A stretch of 64,000 bases of DNA from Siccirubricoccus phaeus (GCF_008360935.1 NZ_SRXO01000001.1:1-64000); one strand, 5' to 3'. Numbered from the stretch's first letter, positions 49,488 to 57,897 are shown. Numbers and translations are program-made. The notes: generated from the sequence alone by a model not told the origin.

Positions 49488-49913
49488 TCATCCATCCCAA
49501 TCCTGACCCTGCCGCGGCGTGGCCGCCAGCCGGTCGAACAATTGCCGGTAGGCCGCCGCCCCCGCCACCCGTGCCGCGCCATTGCGGATCTCGGCCAGGC
49601 TCCACATCCAGCCATGCGCCTTGTCGTCGCGCAGCGGCGTGCCGGCGAAGAGCCGCCGCAGCGTGTCCCCGGCCCAGACCAGCTCCACATCGCTGTGCCG
49701 CCGGTCCGCCACGATGCGGCCGAAGCAGGCCGTCACCGCGGCGCGGCTGCCTTCCAGCAGTTGCACATAGAGGTCGGCGCGGCAGACCAGCGCCCCGGTG
49801 ATCCCTGTCGCCCGGTTGCGGCGCTGGGCGGAAGCGAGGATCGCCGCCAGCGTCGCCTGGTCGAAGCCGAGAGGGCGGGAGACGAAGATGAGCTGGGTCA
49901 GCGGCCGGCTCAT
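49488..49913 (-). CDS. BLUF-domain protein lacking the photoactive tyrosine
   Basis: 141 residues, a stand-alone BLUF domain. Family features are T-G-I-T-G-A-L, L-Y-V-Q-L-L-E-G and D-R-R-H-S-D-V-E-L. The photocycle glutamine (Q51) and the Asn (N33) are present, as are the tryptophans at 102 and 104. The tyrosine that normally starts the light-driven electron transfer (L-I-Y-V/S-S pattern, as Y8 in PixD) is Phe here: L-I-F10-V-S-R. Such Tyr-to-Phe changes abolish the normal photocycle in studied proteins, so this one may be a redox/flavin sensor or inactive. Its start overlaps the hydrolase stop (ATGA). Confidence 0.85.
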   Translation of the reverse strand: MSRPLTQLIFVSRPLGFDQATLAAILASAQRRNRATGITGALVCRADLYVQLLEGSRAAVTACFGRIVADRRHSDVELVWAGDTLRRLFAGTPLRDDKAHGWMWSLAEIRNGAARVAGAAAYRQLFDRLAATPRQGQDWDG

Positions 49914-50797
49914 GCCGCCGGCAGGTCCAGTACGGCGCGGGCGAAGGCGTCCGGCGCCTCCTGCGGGAGGTTGTGGCCGGCACGCGGCACCAGGCGCCGC
50001 TCATAGGGGCCGGTGAAGCAGCGGTGATGCCCGGCGGAGCTCGCAGCCGGGCCGACGCCGTCATCGAGGCCATGCAGGTTGATGCTCGGCACGGCGATGC
50101 GCGGCTGCTTCGCCAGCGCCGCCTCCATCGCGTCCAGCGCCGGATCGCCCGGGGCATAGCCGAAGCGGTGGCGGTAGGATTGGATGACGACGGGGACGAA
50201 ATCCGGGTTGTCGAAGGCGGTGGCACTGGCGGCGAAGGTGGCGTCGTCGAACGCCCATGTCGGCGACCAGAGCTGCCAGAGCAGGCGGCAGATCCCCCGC
50301 CGGTCGGCCGCCAGCCCGGCTTCGCCGCGCGGGGTGTGGAAGTAGTACTGGTACCAGAGGCGGTGCTCGGCCGCGGCCGGGGCTGGCCGGGCGGCGTTGG
50401 GGATGTTCTGAATATTGTATCCCGTACCGGAGACCAGGGCAGCGGCCCGCCCGGGATGCAGCGCCGCGACGATGCAGGCCGCCCGCCCACCCCAATCATA
50501 GCCGCCGAGCACGGCCCGCCCGATCTTCAGCGCATCGAGGAAATCCAGCAGATCCTGCCCCAGCGCCGCCTGCTGGCCGGAACGCGGGGTGGCGGGGGAG
50601 AGGAAGCGCGTCGGCCCATAGCCGCGCAGATAGGGCACCAGGCAGCGCCGCCCGGCGGCGACCAGCCGCGGCACCACCGCGTCATAGGCGCGGGGCGCAT
50701 AGGGGAAGCCGTGCAGCAGCACCACCGGCGGGCCGTCCGGCGGGCCGCTTTCCTCATAGGCGATCTCGAGGGCGGGGGTCAGAATCGTCCGCAGCAT
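49910..50797 (-). CDS. Alpha/beta hydrolase, epoxide hydrolase/haloalkane dehalogenase-like
   Basis: 295 residues from ATG 50797. The oxyanion segment is V-V-L-L-H-G-F-P, the nucleophile elbow G-G-Y-D-W-G-G (an Asp nucleophile, as in epoxide hydrolases and dehalogenases), and the catalytic His in R-A-G-H-N-L-P-Q. Cap-domain tyrosines (W-Y-Q-Y-Y-F) could activate an epoxide. There is no signal peptide. Translation is coupled to the BLUF gene through an ATGA overlap, so a shared role, or control of the enzyme by the flavoprotein, can be imagined. Confidence 0.87.
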   Translation of the reverse strand: MLRTILTPALEIAYEESGPPDGPPVVLLHGFPYAPRAYDAVVPRLVAAGRRCLVPYLRGYGPTRFLSPATPRSGQQAALGQDLLDFLDALKIGRAVLGGYDWGGRAACIVAALHPGRAAALVSGTGYNIQNIPNAARPAPAAAEHRLWYQYYFHTPRGEAGLAADRRGICRLLWQLWSPTWAFDDATFAASATAFDNPDFVPVVIQSYRHRFGYAPGDPALDAMEAALAKQPRIAVPSINLHGLDDGVGPAASSAGHHRCFTGPYERRLVPRAGHNLPQEAPDAFARAVLDLPAA

Positions 50798-50851
50798 GCA
50801 AGGATCATGGCGGCGGTTGGAAGGCGCTGCCAGGGGTGGCATGGTGCCGCC

Positions 50852-51334
50852 ATGCGCCGACGCTTCCTCGGCGGCCTTGCCGCCCTTTGCCTTGCCCGTC
50901 CCTCGGCCCGCCCCGCTATGGCCCAGGCCGGGCCGCAGCCCAGGCTGCCGGAGGAACCCCTCGCGATCCTCACGCGGGACGGCAAGCGGCATGAATTCCG
51001 CGTGGAGATGGCGTTGACGCCGGACCAGCAGATGGTGGGGCTGATGTTCCGCCCGAGCGTGGCGCCGGATGAGGGCATGCTGTTCGACTGGGGCACGCCG
51101 CGCGAGAGCAGCATGTGGATGCGCAACACCGTCGCGCCGCTGGACATGGTGTTCATCAATGCCGATGGCACGATCCGCCGCATCGCGGAGCGGACCGTGC
51201 CCTATTCCCTGGCGCCGGTGGACAGCCGCGGGCCGGTGCGGGCGACGCTGGAACTGGCGGCGGGCACGGCGGAGCGGCTGGGGCTGCGCGTCGGGGACAA
51301 GGTGGAGCAGCGGATCTTCGGCACGGCACGGTAG
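50852..51334 (+). CDS. DUF192 family protein, exported
   Basis: 160 residues. Signal peptide 1-25 (MRRRFLGGLAALC...RPAMAQ). The DUF192 core contains F-R-V-E-M-A-L-T-P-D-Q-Q-M-V-G-L-M-F-R, G-M-L-F-D-W-G, S-M-W-M-R-N-T-V-A-P-L-D-M-V-F-I, and A-A-G-T-A-E-R-L-G-L-R-V-G-D, which is the whole family pattern. The function is unknown; it folds as a small beta barrel in the periplasm. It is divergent from the hydrolase-BLUF pair. Confidence 0.9.
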   Translation: MRRRFLGGLAALCLARPSARPAMAQAGPQPRLPEEPLAILTRDGKRHEFRVEMALTPDQQMVGLMFRPSVAPDEGMLFDWGTPRESSMWMRNTVAPLDMVFINADGTIRRIAERTVPYSLAPVDSRGPVRATLELAAGTAERLGLRVGDKVEQRIFGTAR

Positions 51335-51398
51335 CGCGGCCGGCTCTTTCTCCCATCCTCGCGGTGGTTCTCATCGTGGCAGGCGCCCTTGCGCGCCT

Positions 51399-52322
51399 TC
51401 ACCCCGGCTGCTGCCTCCCGGCCCGCAGCCCGGCGAGGAATTCCTGCACCGGCCCGCGCCACAGGCCGAGCGCCTCGGGATCCTCAACGAAGCCATGCCC
51501 GTCCCGCCCGGGGGCGGCGATCTCGGCATAGCGCGCTCGGCCGCCGGCCCCCACCCAGGCGGCGCAAAGACGCGGCGCCAGCCCATGGCCGAAATAGGAA
51601 TCCTGCACGGCATAGAGCCAGAGCGTCGGCACCCGCCGCGCCGCCGGCCGGCCGCCGAGCGCCGCCATGGCCTGCACCAGCCTCTCCTGCCAGCCCGCGC
51701 AATGGCTGCCGCCGAACAACCCGCCGCGGCCGGCGCGCAGCCCGCCGGAGAAATTCAGCACACCGGCCGCCCCCAGCCCCGGCCGCCCCGCCGCCGCCAG
51801 GCTGGCGAAGCCGCCGGCGGACTGCCCGGCCAGCAGCACCCGCCCGGCCTCCAGCATCGGCATCGCGGCGCGGGCATAGGCCAGGCAGGCGGCGATGTCC
51901 GCCGCCCCCGCCTCGGCATTCGCCTCCAGCGCCATGCGGGCGCAGCCGCCGGTGCTGCCGGCGAATTCCCCGCCCGAGGCGCCGAAGCCCCGCCGTACCG
52001 GCAGCAGCACGGCGAAGCCCTGGGCCAGCAGCTCCGCGCTCAGCAGCCGGTAGCGCGGCCGCGCCAGGGAACGCCGCGCCGCCTCGCCACCGCCCGGCTG
52101 GCCATGGCTGACCAGGGCGAGGGGGAAGGGGCCCGGGCCGGGCGGGCGGTACAGCGTCGCCTCCAGCAGCACCGTGCCGCGCGGGCCGTCCGGCACCGGG
52201 ATGCGCCAGAGCTGCTCCCGCATCTCCCAGCCTTCCGCGCCCTGCGGGCCGGGGGTGGTGGGCGCGGCCGGGGCGGCGCAGGCGGCGAGCGGCGCGGCCA
52301 GCAGCAGGCGGCGGGGCAGCAT
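51399..52322 (-). CDS. Lipoprotein alpha/beta hydrolase (dienelactone hydrolase-like)
   Basis: 307 residues. The lipoprotein signal M-L-P-R-R-L-L-L-A-A-P-L-A-A-C15 has a lipobox, so it is probably attached to the outer or inner membrane. The hydrolase core has V-S-H-G-Q-P-G-G, G-Q-S-A-G-G with the nucleophile serine, and a C-terminal G-R-D-G-H-G-F with the catalytic His. The substrate is unknown, perhaps an ester. It is convergent with the DUF192 gene (64 bp). Confidence 0.83.
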   Translation of the reverse strand: MLPRRLLLAAPLAACAAPAAPTTPGPQGAEGWEMREQLWRIPVPDGPRGTVLLEATLYRPPGPGPFPLALVSHGQPGGGEAARRSLARPRYRLLSAELLAQGFAVLLPVRRGFGASGGEFAGSTGGCARMALEANAEAGAADIAACLAYARAAMPMLEAGRVLLAGQSAGGFASLAAAGRPGLGAAGVLNFSGGLRAGRGGLFGGSHCAGWQERLVQAMAALGGRPAARRVPTLWLYAVQDSYFGHGLAPRLCAAWVGAGGRARYAEIAAPGRDGHGFVEDPEALGLWRGPVQEFLAGLRAGRQQPG

Positions 52323-52418
52323 GGCGCCAATTCACCCAGCGGGAGCGGCGGAGTCGAGGCGAGGATTCGGCTGCCGGGTTATTCCCCCGCCGGGTGTCGC
52401 AGGCTAGTTTCGCCGCAA

Positions 52419-52492
52419 CGGGGTGTGGCGCAGCCTGGTAGCGCGCCTGTTTTGGGTACAGGAGGCCGTGGGTTCGAATCCCGCCGCCCCGA
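52419..52492 (+). tRNA. tRNA-Pro (anticodon TGG)
   Basis: 74 nt without an encoded CCA. Acceptor CGGGGTG pairs with CGCCCCG, the anticodon arm is CCTGT-ttTGGgt-ACAGG, and the T-arm GTGGGTTCGAATCCCGC is standard. It reads CCN proline codons, mainly CCA and CCG by wobble. The NDUFS4 gene starts 20 bp downstream. Confidence 0.97.
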
Positions 52493-52511
52493 GATCGATC
52501 TGGGAGTCCCT

Positions 52512-52832
52512 ATGGCTGGTCCGTCGCAGAAAGCCCGCATCTACGTGCCGCCGCGCTCGGCGATGCAGTCCGGCAGGGGCAACACCCATGGCTGGGTGCT
52601 GGAATTCGCGCCTGGGGAGAAGCAGCGGCCGGACCGGCTGATGGGCTGGGCCGGCTCGGGCGACACGCTGGGCCAGGTGCGGCTGCATTTCCCGACGCGG
52701 GAGGAGGCGGTGGCCTATGCCGAGGCGAAGGGCCTGGCCTATGAGGTGGAGGAGCCCAAGCCGGTCCGCATCAAGCCCAAGGTCTATGCGGATAATTTCC
52801 GCTTCGGCCGGACGGAGAACTGGACGCATTAG
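52512..52832 (+). CDS. ETC complex I subunit, NDUFS4 family
   Basis: 106 residues. It shows the family core K-A-R-I-Y-V-P-P-R-S-A-M-Q-S-G-R, W-V-L-E-F, D-T-L-G-Q-V-R-L-H-F-P-T-R-E-E-A-V-A-Y-A, and the end Y-A-D-N-F-R-F-G-R-T-E-N-W-T-H. This accessory subunit of NADH:ubiquinone oxidoreductase is typical of alphaproteobacteria and mitochondria. It lies on its own after tRNA-Pro rather than in the nuo operon. The start at 52512 has GGGAG upstream. Confidence 0.93.
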   Translation: MAGPSQKARIYVPPRSAMQSGRGNTHGWVLEFAPGEKQRPDRLMGWAGSGDTLGQVRLHFPTREEAVAYAEAKGLAYEVEEPKPVRIKPKVYADNFRFGRTENWTH

Positions 52833-52998
52833 GCAGTGGCCGGTGGCGCCGGGCTTTTCAGCGCCGGGGCAGCAAGGGTTGGGGGCTGGTGTGGCGGCCT
52901 GTTGCCCGGCGCCCGGCGGAACGCCCGGGGGCCGGGCTGCTCCACGCCTGGAGCGGCAAGGGCTGTGACGGCTCGTTGCCCCGGCGCCAGACGAGATT

Positions 52999-53075
52999 GC
53001 GCCCGTAGCTCAGTTGGATAGAGCACGCGCCTTCTAAGCGTGGGGTCGCAGGTTCGAATCCTGCCGGGCGCGCCA
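52999..53075 (+). tRNA. tRNA-Arg (anticodon TCT)
   Basis: 77 nt including the encoded CCA. Acceptor GCGCCCG pairs with CGGGCGC, anticodon arm CGCGC-ctTCTaa-GCGTG, T-arm CGCAGGTTCGAATCCTGCC. It decodes AGA/AGG codons, which are rare in such a GC-rich genome. The AadA-like gene ends 144 bp downstream on the opposite strand. Confidence 0.97.
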
Positions 53076-53219
53076 AATTCCGTCGAATCTACGATGTCTT
53101 GCGAGTTCCCGCGCCAATCCGCGCCGCACGAAGATCGTCGTCACGGATGAGCGGTGACGCCCGGTGGCGATTGGCATCTGCGGCAGAGCGTTGCGTGCTG
53201 ACCTCGGTCATCTACGCGA

Positions 53220-54014
53220 TCAGGCAAAGCTCCGGATCAGCGCGACGACGTGATCGACATGCGGCCGCACCCGCGGCTCGAGATCGCGCCAATCCTCGGG
53301 CGCCTCGGCGAGATAAGCCGCCCGGGCATGGGCGAGGACCGGGCGGTGCTCCGCGGGAAGCTGCGCGAGGGCCCAGTCGGCGGCCCCGTCCTTCGGCCGG
53401 ATCTCGCCGGTTGCGAGCGTCGTCCAGATCCGCGCCAGGGTGAGCAGCCCGTTTCGCCTGTCGTTACCCTCCTCTATCCCGGGCAGCAGGATGGGGACCA
53501 GGTCCAGCATCGCCCGGGCGAGATCGGCGCGCGGCGCCGTTTCGAGGATAGCGACGGCGGGCGGGCCGAGAAGCGGCACGGCGGCGCGGCGGGCGGTCTC
53601 GATCAGGACCACGGCGTCAGGATCGGGGTGTGGCCAGGTCGGCGCATCGCCTTGCTCGAGCTCTGCCCGCATCCACTCGCCGTATTGCAGCTCGATCGTC
53701 ACCGGGTGGCGCCAGGGTGTGAGGGCCGGGCGCGCGACGATGGTGAGCTCGATCGAACGTCCTGGCCCGCCGATGGCATTGCGCCCGGAGATCGGGAGGA
53801 GCCGCCGGATGATCGCGGACCTCTCGCCCCCTGTCAGCGATCGGGCGCTGACGGCGAGGATGTCGAGATCGCTGCCCGGACGCAGGCCGCCCGCGACAGC
53901 CGATCCGAAGAGGTAGGCGGCAACGACCTCGGCGCCGAGAACCTCGCGCAGGATCTCGGTGGCGGCGACGATCTGCCCGCGGGATCGCGGCTCATGCAGG
54001 AGGGATGGCGTCAT
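53220..54014 (-). CDS. Aminoglycoside nucleotidyltransferase, AadA/ANT(3'')-like
   Basis: 264 residues, close to AadA (~262). The nucleotidyltransferase motif is G37-S38-A-V-A-G-G-L-R-P-G-S-D49-L-D51, with the third carboxylate E89 in R-S-I-E-L-T-I-V. Other AadA landmarks are P-W-R-H-P, Q-Y-G-E-W, L-L-T-L-A-R-I-W-x4-T-G, and P-K-D-G-A-A-D-W-A. It would adenylylate streptomycin/spectinomycin, although a chromosomal relative may have another substrate. No integron, attC or integrase is seen. It is separated from tRNA-Arg by 144 bp that hold nothing I can identify. Confidence 0.88.
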   Translation of the reverse strand: MTPSLLHEPRSRGQIVAATEILREVLGAEVVAAYLFGSAVAGGLRPGSDLDILAVSARSLTGGERSAIIRRLLPISGRNAIGGPGRSIELTIVARPALTPWRHPVTIELQYGEWMRAELEQGDAPTWPHPDPDAVVLIETARRAAVPLLGPPAVAILETAPRADLARAMLDLVPILLPGIEEGNDRRNGLLTLARIWTTLATGEIRPKDGAADWALAQLPAEHRPVLAHARAAYLAEAPEDWRDLEPRVRPHVDHVVALIRSFA

Positions 54015-54514
54015 GGCGACGGGTTATGCAACCGCCTGGCAGCAAACAACAGCCAGGTGAGCGTCACGGGCGTCGCTGCGATCGGGGCACGCCGCAAGGC
54101 AGGCCAGGGGGCGTGACGCCTGCCGGACGGCCTGCCGCTGCCCTGGCAGGCCCGATGCCGCCGCCGTGACCATGCCGCCCTCACATGCCGGGGAGGCATT
54201 GCGCCATCCCCCGCCGGGGCCCCAGGCCGAAGGCCGGCCAACCCGTCCTTATCGGCCTCCGCCGCCGCTCCCGCCGCGGTCCACGCCCGTCCCGCCTCTC
54301 GTCGTGCCCGCCGGGCTCCTCCCCCAGTGGTAGAATATCCACCAATACTCTTTTCTCCCGGATACCCCGCCTCTCGTTTTGGTCAAGGAAACGATACTTC
54401 AATAACTTATAGTTTTGTTGTTCTTGCGTCCGTACAGGAACAATACGCCCCCCGTGGCGGGAGCAGTAACGCCTGTTCACCGTTGCTTGAACGACACGGC
54501 AGTGGGGTGGGGCA
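54015..54514. other. 500-bp gap before the modular 1095-residue protein; AT-rich leader
   Basis: I see no gene. 54015-54320 is ordinary GC-rich sequence, while 54330-54480 is strikingly A/T-rich for this genome. A possible promoter is TTGGTC (54379-54384), 18 bp, then TAACTT (54403-54408). The composition suggests a promoter and leader for the downstream gene, or a horizontally acquired segment. Confidence 0.4.
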
Positions 54515-57500
54515 GTGGCACAGAACGGCAATGTCTTCCTCGGTGACACCGAGATCAGGGTGGATGAGGACAGCGGCACGGCCAGCATCCGGATCGTCCG
54601 GACCGGCTCGCTGGAAAACGAGGTGACGATCACCTACGGCGTCACCGGCGACACGGCGACGGCGGGGGAGGATTTCACCGGCGGCTTCGGCACCATCACC
54701 ATGCCCTCCGGCGCCGCCGAGGTAACGGTGCAGGTGCCGATCATCGACGACGCCATCGGCGAGCCGACCGAGACCTTCGTCGTCTCCATCGTCGATATCG
54801 ACGGCGCGACCATCTGGGCGCCGCGCACCGCGCGCATCTCCATCCTCGATGACGAGAATCCGGCGCCGCCGCCGGCCGAGGAGCCGCCCTTGGTCTCCGA
54901 CTACACCGTGGAGCGGGAGATCGTGGCGGACGGCCTCAACCAGCCGCTCAACCTGGAACCCGCGCCCTTCGACCCCACTAAGGTCTATGTCGCGGAGAAG
55001 GAAGGCGTCATCAAGCTGGTGGATCTCGACACCGGCGCCGCCAGCACGGTGCTGGACATCCGCGACGAGGTGAATTCCTACCAGGATCGCGGGCTGATGG
55101 ACATCGTCCTGCATCCGGACCTGGCGAACAACCCTTACATTTACGCCTTCTACGTGGCGGACCCGCCGGACACCGCGGGCAAGACCGGCGGCGACGCGCC
55201 GGACGGCAACGGCAACCGCTATTCCCAGGTGGTGCGCTACACGCTGGACGCCGATACCGGCTACAGCACCGTGGTGCCGGGCAGCGCCAAGGTGCTGGTG
55301 GGCGGCGCCGGCCAGTCGCTGGAGGACATCTCCGGCGACGGCGCGATCGATTTCACCGGCCCGTACTTCCAGGACCGCCCCTCCTCCGAGCGCTACCTGC
55401 CCGACGATGACGATGTGGTCGTCAACGGCATCAAGCAGGACTACCTGAAGGTGGACAGCGCCTCCCATGCCGGGGGCAGCCTTGCCTTCGGCCCGGATGG
55501 CGCGCTCTACATCTCGACCGGCGACGGCACCTCCTTCGACTTCGCCGATCCGCGCACCGTGGACGTGCAGTCGATCGACAGCCTCTCCGGCAAGATCCTC
55601 CGCGTCGATCCGATGACCGGCGACGGCCTGCCGGACAACCCCTTCGTCAGCGACGGCATGTCGCTCGACACCAATGCCGCCAAGGTCTTCCAGCTCGGCC
55701 TGCGCAACCCCTTCTCCATCGCCTTCGACCAGGAAGGCCGGCTGTTCATCACCAATACCGGCTGGAACACCTATGAGATGATCCAGACCGGCGGCGCCGG
55801 CGCCAATTTCGGCTGGCCCTATTACGAGGGCGGCGATGGCGGCACGATGGACAGGACGGCGACCTACCAGGATTTCCCCAGCGCCGCCGCCTTCTATGAG
55901 GCGGTGGAGAATGGCGAGATCCTGCTGACGCCCTCCTTCCGCGCCTTTTCCCACAACAGCGACGATCCCGGCTTCCAGGTGCAGGCCATCACCGGCGGCC
56001 AGGTGATCTACACCGGCGACAAATACCCGGCGGAGCTGCTGAACGACTACTTCTTCACCGATTTCGCCGGCGGCGAGGTCTATACCGTCGACGTGAACGA
56101 CCGCACCAAGGTCGGCCTGCTCGCCCTGACCAATGGCGAATGGGTGCCGATCGACTATGTGCAGATGCCGGACGGCTACGTCTATTACGCCGATATCGCC
56201 TATGGCCAGATCGGCCGGCTGCTGATCAGCGGCGGCGGCACGGGCAACCCGCCCGGCGGCGGCACCACCACCACCATCGGCAGCGGGCCGGACAGCCTGG
56301 TGCTGCGCATCACCCAGGATTACTGGAACGGCAACGCGCAATATACGGTCAGCGTGGACGGCGTGCAGGTGGGCGGCATCCTCACCGCCAGCGCGCTGCA
56401 TGGCGGCGCCACGGCGGACACCCTCACCGTGCTGGGCGATTGGGGGCCCGGCCCGCATACGGCGACCGTCACCTTCCTGAATGACGGCTATGGCGGCACG
56501 CCGACCACCGACCGCAATCTCTATGTCGAAAGCGCGACCTATAACGGCGCGGCGGTGCCGGGCGCGGCGCTGGAGATGCTCTCCGCCGGCGGCCAGGATT
56601 TCGCCTTCACCGATGCCGGCGGCGGCACGCCGGGCGGTGGCGGCGGCAGCACCACCATCGGCAGCGGCACGGACAGCCTGGTGCTGAAGATCTCCCAGGA
56701 TGCGTGGAACGGCAATGCGCGGTACACGGTCAGCGTGGACGGCGTGCAGATCGGCGGCACGCTGACCGCCAGCGCCCTGCATGACAGCGGGGCGAGCGAC
56801 ACCGTCACCGTGCTGGGCAACTGGGCGACCGGGCCGCACAACGTCTCGATCACCTTCCTCAATGACGATTACGGCGGCACTGACGGCACCGACCGCAACC
56901 TCCATATCGACGGGGTGAGCTATAACGGCGTTGCCGTCTCCCTTGCCGGGGCGGATCCGGACCTGCTCTGGAACCGCACCGAGACCATCGCCTTCACCGA
57001 TACCGGCAGCACCGGCGGCGGTACCCCGGGCGGCGGCGAGGGCACCAGCACCACCATCGGCAGCGGCACGGACAGCCTGGTGCTGAAGATCAGCCAGGAT
57101 GCCTGGAACGGCAGCGCGCGCTACACGATCAGCGTGGACGGCGTGCAGATCGGCGGCACGCTGACCGCCAGCGCCCTGCATGACAGCGGGGCGAGCGACA
57201 CCGTCACCGTGCTCGGCAACTGGGCCTCGGGCGGCCACACCGTCTCGGTGAATTTCCTGAACGACGCCTATGGCGGTACGGCGGCCACCGACCGCAACCT
57301 CTATATCGACGGCGCCACCTATAACGGCGTCGCGGTGGCGGGGGCGGCGAAGGACCTGCTCTCCGCCGGCCCCTCGACCTTCGGCTTCGTGGAACCCGGC
57401 GCGGGCGGGGGTGGCGGCGGCGGCGGCAAATCAGTCACCCTGGGCAGCGGCAGCGACAGCCTGGTGCTGAAGATCAGCCAGGACGCCTATGACGGCAATG

Positions 57501-57802
57501 CGCAGTACACCATCAGCGTGGATGGCAGGCAGATCGGCGGCACCCAGAGCGTGAGCGCCGCCTCGGAATTCGGCACCGGGGTGACGGATACGGTGACGGT
57601 GAAGGGCAACTGGGCGCCCGGCAGCCACGCCGTCGAGATCAACTTCCTGAACGACTTCTTCGACGGCACGCCGGGCCATGACCGCAACCTGCATATCGAG
57701 GACGCGACCTATAACGGCGCGGATGTGCCGGGCGGGACGCTCTCGCTGCTGTGGAACGGGCCACAGGGCTTCAGCGTCTCCGACACCAGCCCGATAGCCT
57801 AG
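54515..57802 (+). CDS. Modular protein: Calx-beta, PQQ-type sugar dehydrogenase propeller, four CBM60-like modules
   Basis: 1095 residues from a GTG. Residues ~5-115 are a Calx-beta domain (E-D-S-G-T-A-S-I-R-I-V-R-T-G, T-A-G-E-D-F). Residues ~130-575 are a beta-propeller of the soluble glucose/sorbosone dehydrogenase type: S-H-A-G-G-S-L-A-F-G-P-D-G-A-L-Y-I-S-T-G-D-G, L-G-L-R-N-P-F-S-I-A-F-D and G-A-N-F-G-W-P. Four C-terminal repeats begin near 587, 714, 847 and 975 (T-I-G-S-G-T-D-S-L-V-L-K-I-S-Q-D-A-W-N-G-N), like Ca-dependent xylan-binding CBM60 modules, joined by Gly/Thr linkers. There is no signal peptide and no GGxGxD RTX repeats. A type I secretion route is plausible but not shown. A secreted sugar-binding oxidoreductase is the best guess. 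Confidence 0.82.
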   Translation: MAQNGNVFLGDTEIRVDEDSGTASIRIVRTGSLENEVTITYGVTGDTATAGEDFTGGFGTITMPSGAAEVTVQVPIIDDAIGEPTETFVVSIVDIDGATIWAPRTARISILDDENPAPPPAEEPPLVSDYTVEREIVADGLNQPLNLEPAPFDPTKVYVAEKEGVIKLVDLDTGAASTVLDIRDEVNSYQDRGLMDIVLHPDLANNPYIYAFYVADPPDTAGKTGGDAPDGNGNRYSQVVRYTLDADTGYSTVVPGSAKVLVGGAGQSLEDISGDGAIDFTGPYFQDRPSSERYLPDDDDVVVNGIKQDYLKVDSASHAGGSLAFGPDGALYISTGDGTSFDFADPRTVDVQSIDSLSGKILRVDPMTGDGLPDNPFVSDGMSLDTNAAKVFQLGLRNPFSIAFDQEGRLFITNTGWNTYEMIQTGGAGANFGWPYYEGGDGGTMDRTATYQDFPSAAAFYEAVENGEILLTPSFRAFSHNSDDPGFQVQAITGGQVIYTGDKYPAELLNDYFFTDFAGGEVYTVDVNDRTKVGLLALTNGEWVPIDYVQMPDGYVYYADIAYGQIGRLLISGGGTGNPPGGGTTTTIGSGPDSLVLRITQDYWNGNAQYTVSVDGVQVGGILTASALHGGATADTLTVLGDWGPGPHTATVTFLNDGYGGTPTTDRNLYVESATYNGAAVPGAALEMLSAGGQDFAFTDAGGGTPGGGGGSTTIGSGTDSLVLKISQDAWNGNARYTVSVDGVQIGGTLTASALHDSGASDTVTVLGNWATGPHNVSITFLNDDYGGTDGTDRNLHIDGVSYNGVAVSLAGADPDLLWNRTETIAFTDTGSTGGGTPGGGEGTSTTIGSGTDSLVLKISQDAWNGSARYTISVDGVQIGGTLTASALHDSGASDTVTVLGNWASGGHTVSVNFLNDAYGGTAATDRNLYIDGATYNGVAVAGAAKDLLSAGPSTFGFVEPGAGGGGGGGGKSVTLGSGSDSLVLKISQDAYDGNAQYTISVDGRQIGGTQSVSAASEFGTGVTDTVTVKGNWAPGSHAVEINFLNDFFDGTPGHDRNLHIEDATYNGADVPGGTLSLLWNGPQGFSVSDTSPIA
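56273..57790 (+). repeat. Four in-frame CBM60-like tandem repeats
   Basis: Repeats start at 56273, 56654, 57053 and 57437, 381-399 bp apart. Copies 2 and 3 are identical over 84 bp (56731-56814 and 57130-57213), which is much closer than the others and indicates a recent duplication or gene conversion. Linkers differ in length. Confidence 0.85.
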
Positions 57803-57805
57803 TTT

Positions 57806-57834
57806 CCCGCGAAGCCGCTGCGCGGCTTCGCGGG
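57806..57834. terminator. Perfect hairpin after the modular gene
   Basis: CCCGCGAAGCCGC-tgc-GCGGCTTCGCGGG, a 13-bp perfect stem 3 bp after the stop. It is a likely transcript end or RNA stabiliser, although no T-tract follows. Confidence 0.6.
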
Positions 57835-57872
57835 GACTCCAGGGGCGCCGGATGAGCGCCGCCCCGGCACAG

Positions 57873-57897
57873 CCTGAAGCGGCGGAGCCGCTTCAGG
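57873..57897. terminator. Second hairpin in the same gap
   Basis: CCTGAAGCGGC-gga-GCCGCTTCAGG, 11-bp perfect stem, 39 bp after the first one. Two hairpins in series fit a strong terminator or dispersed repeat. Confidence 0.45.

Noticed and set aside
52993-54014. Genomic island inserted at tRNA-Arg
   Set aside because: No integrase, no duplicated tRNA 3' end seen, and the AadA-like gene has normal composition.
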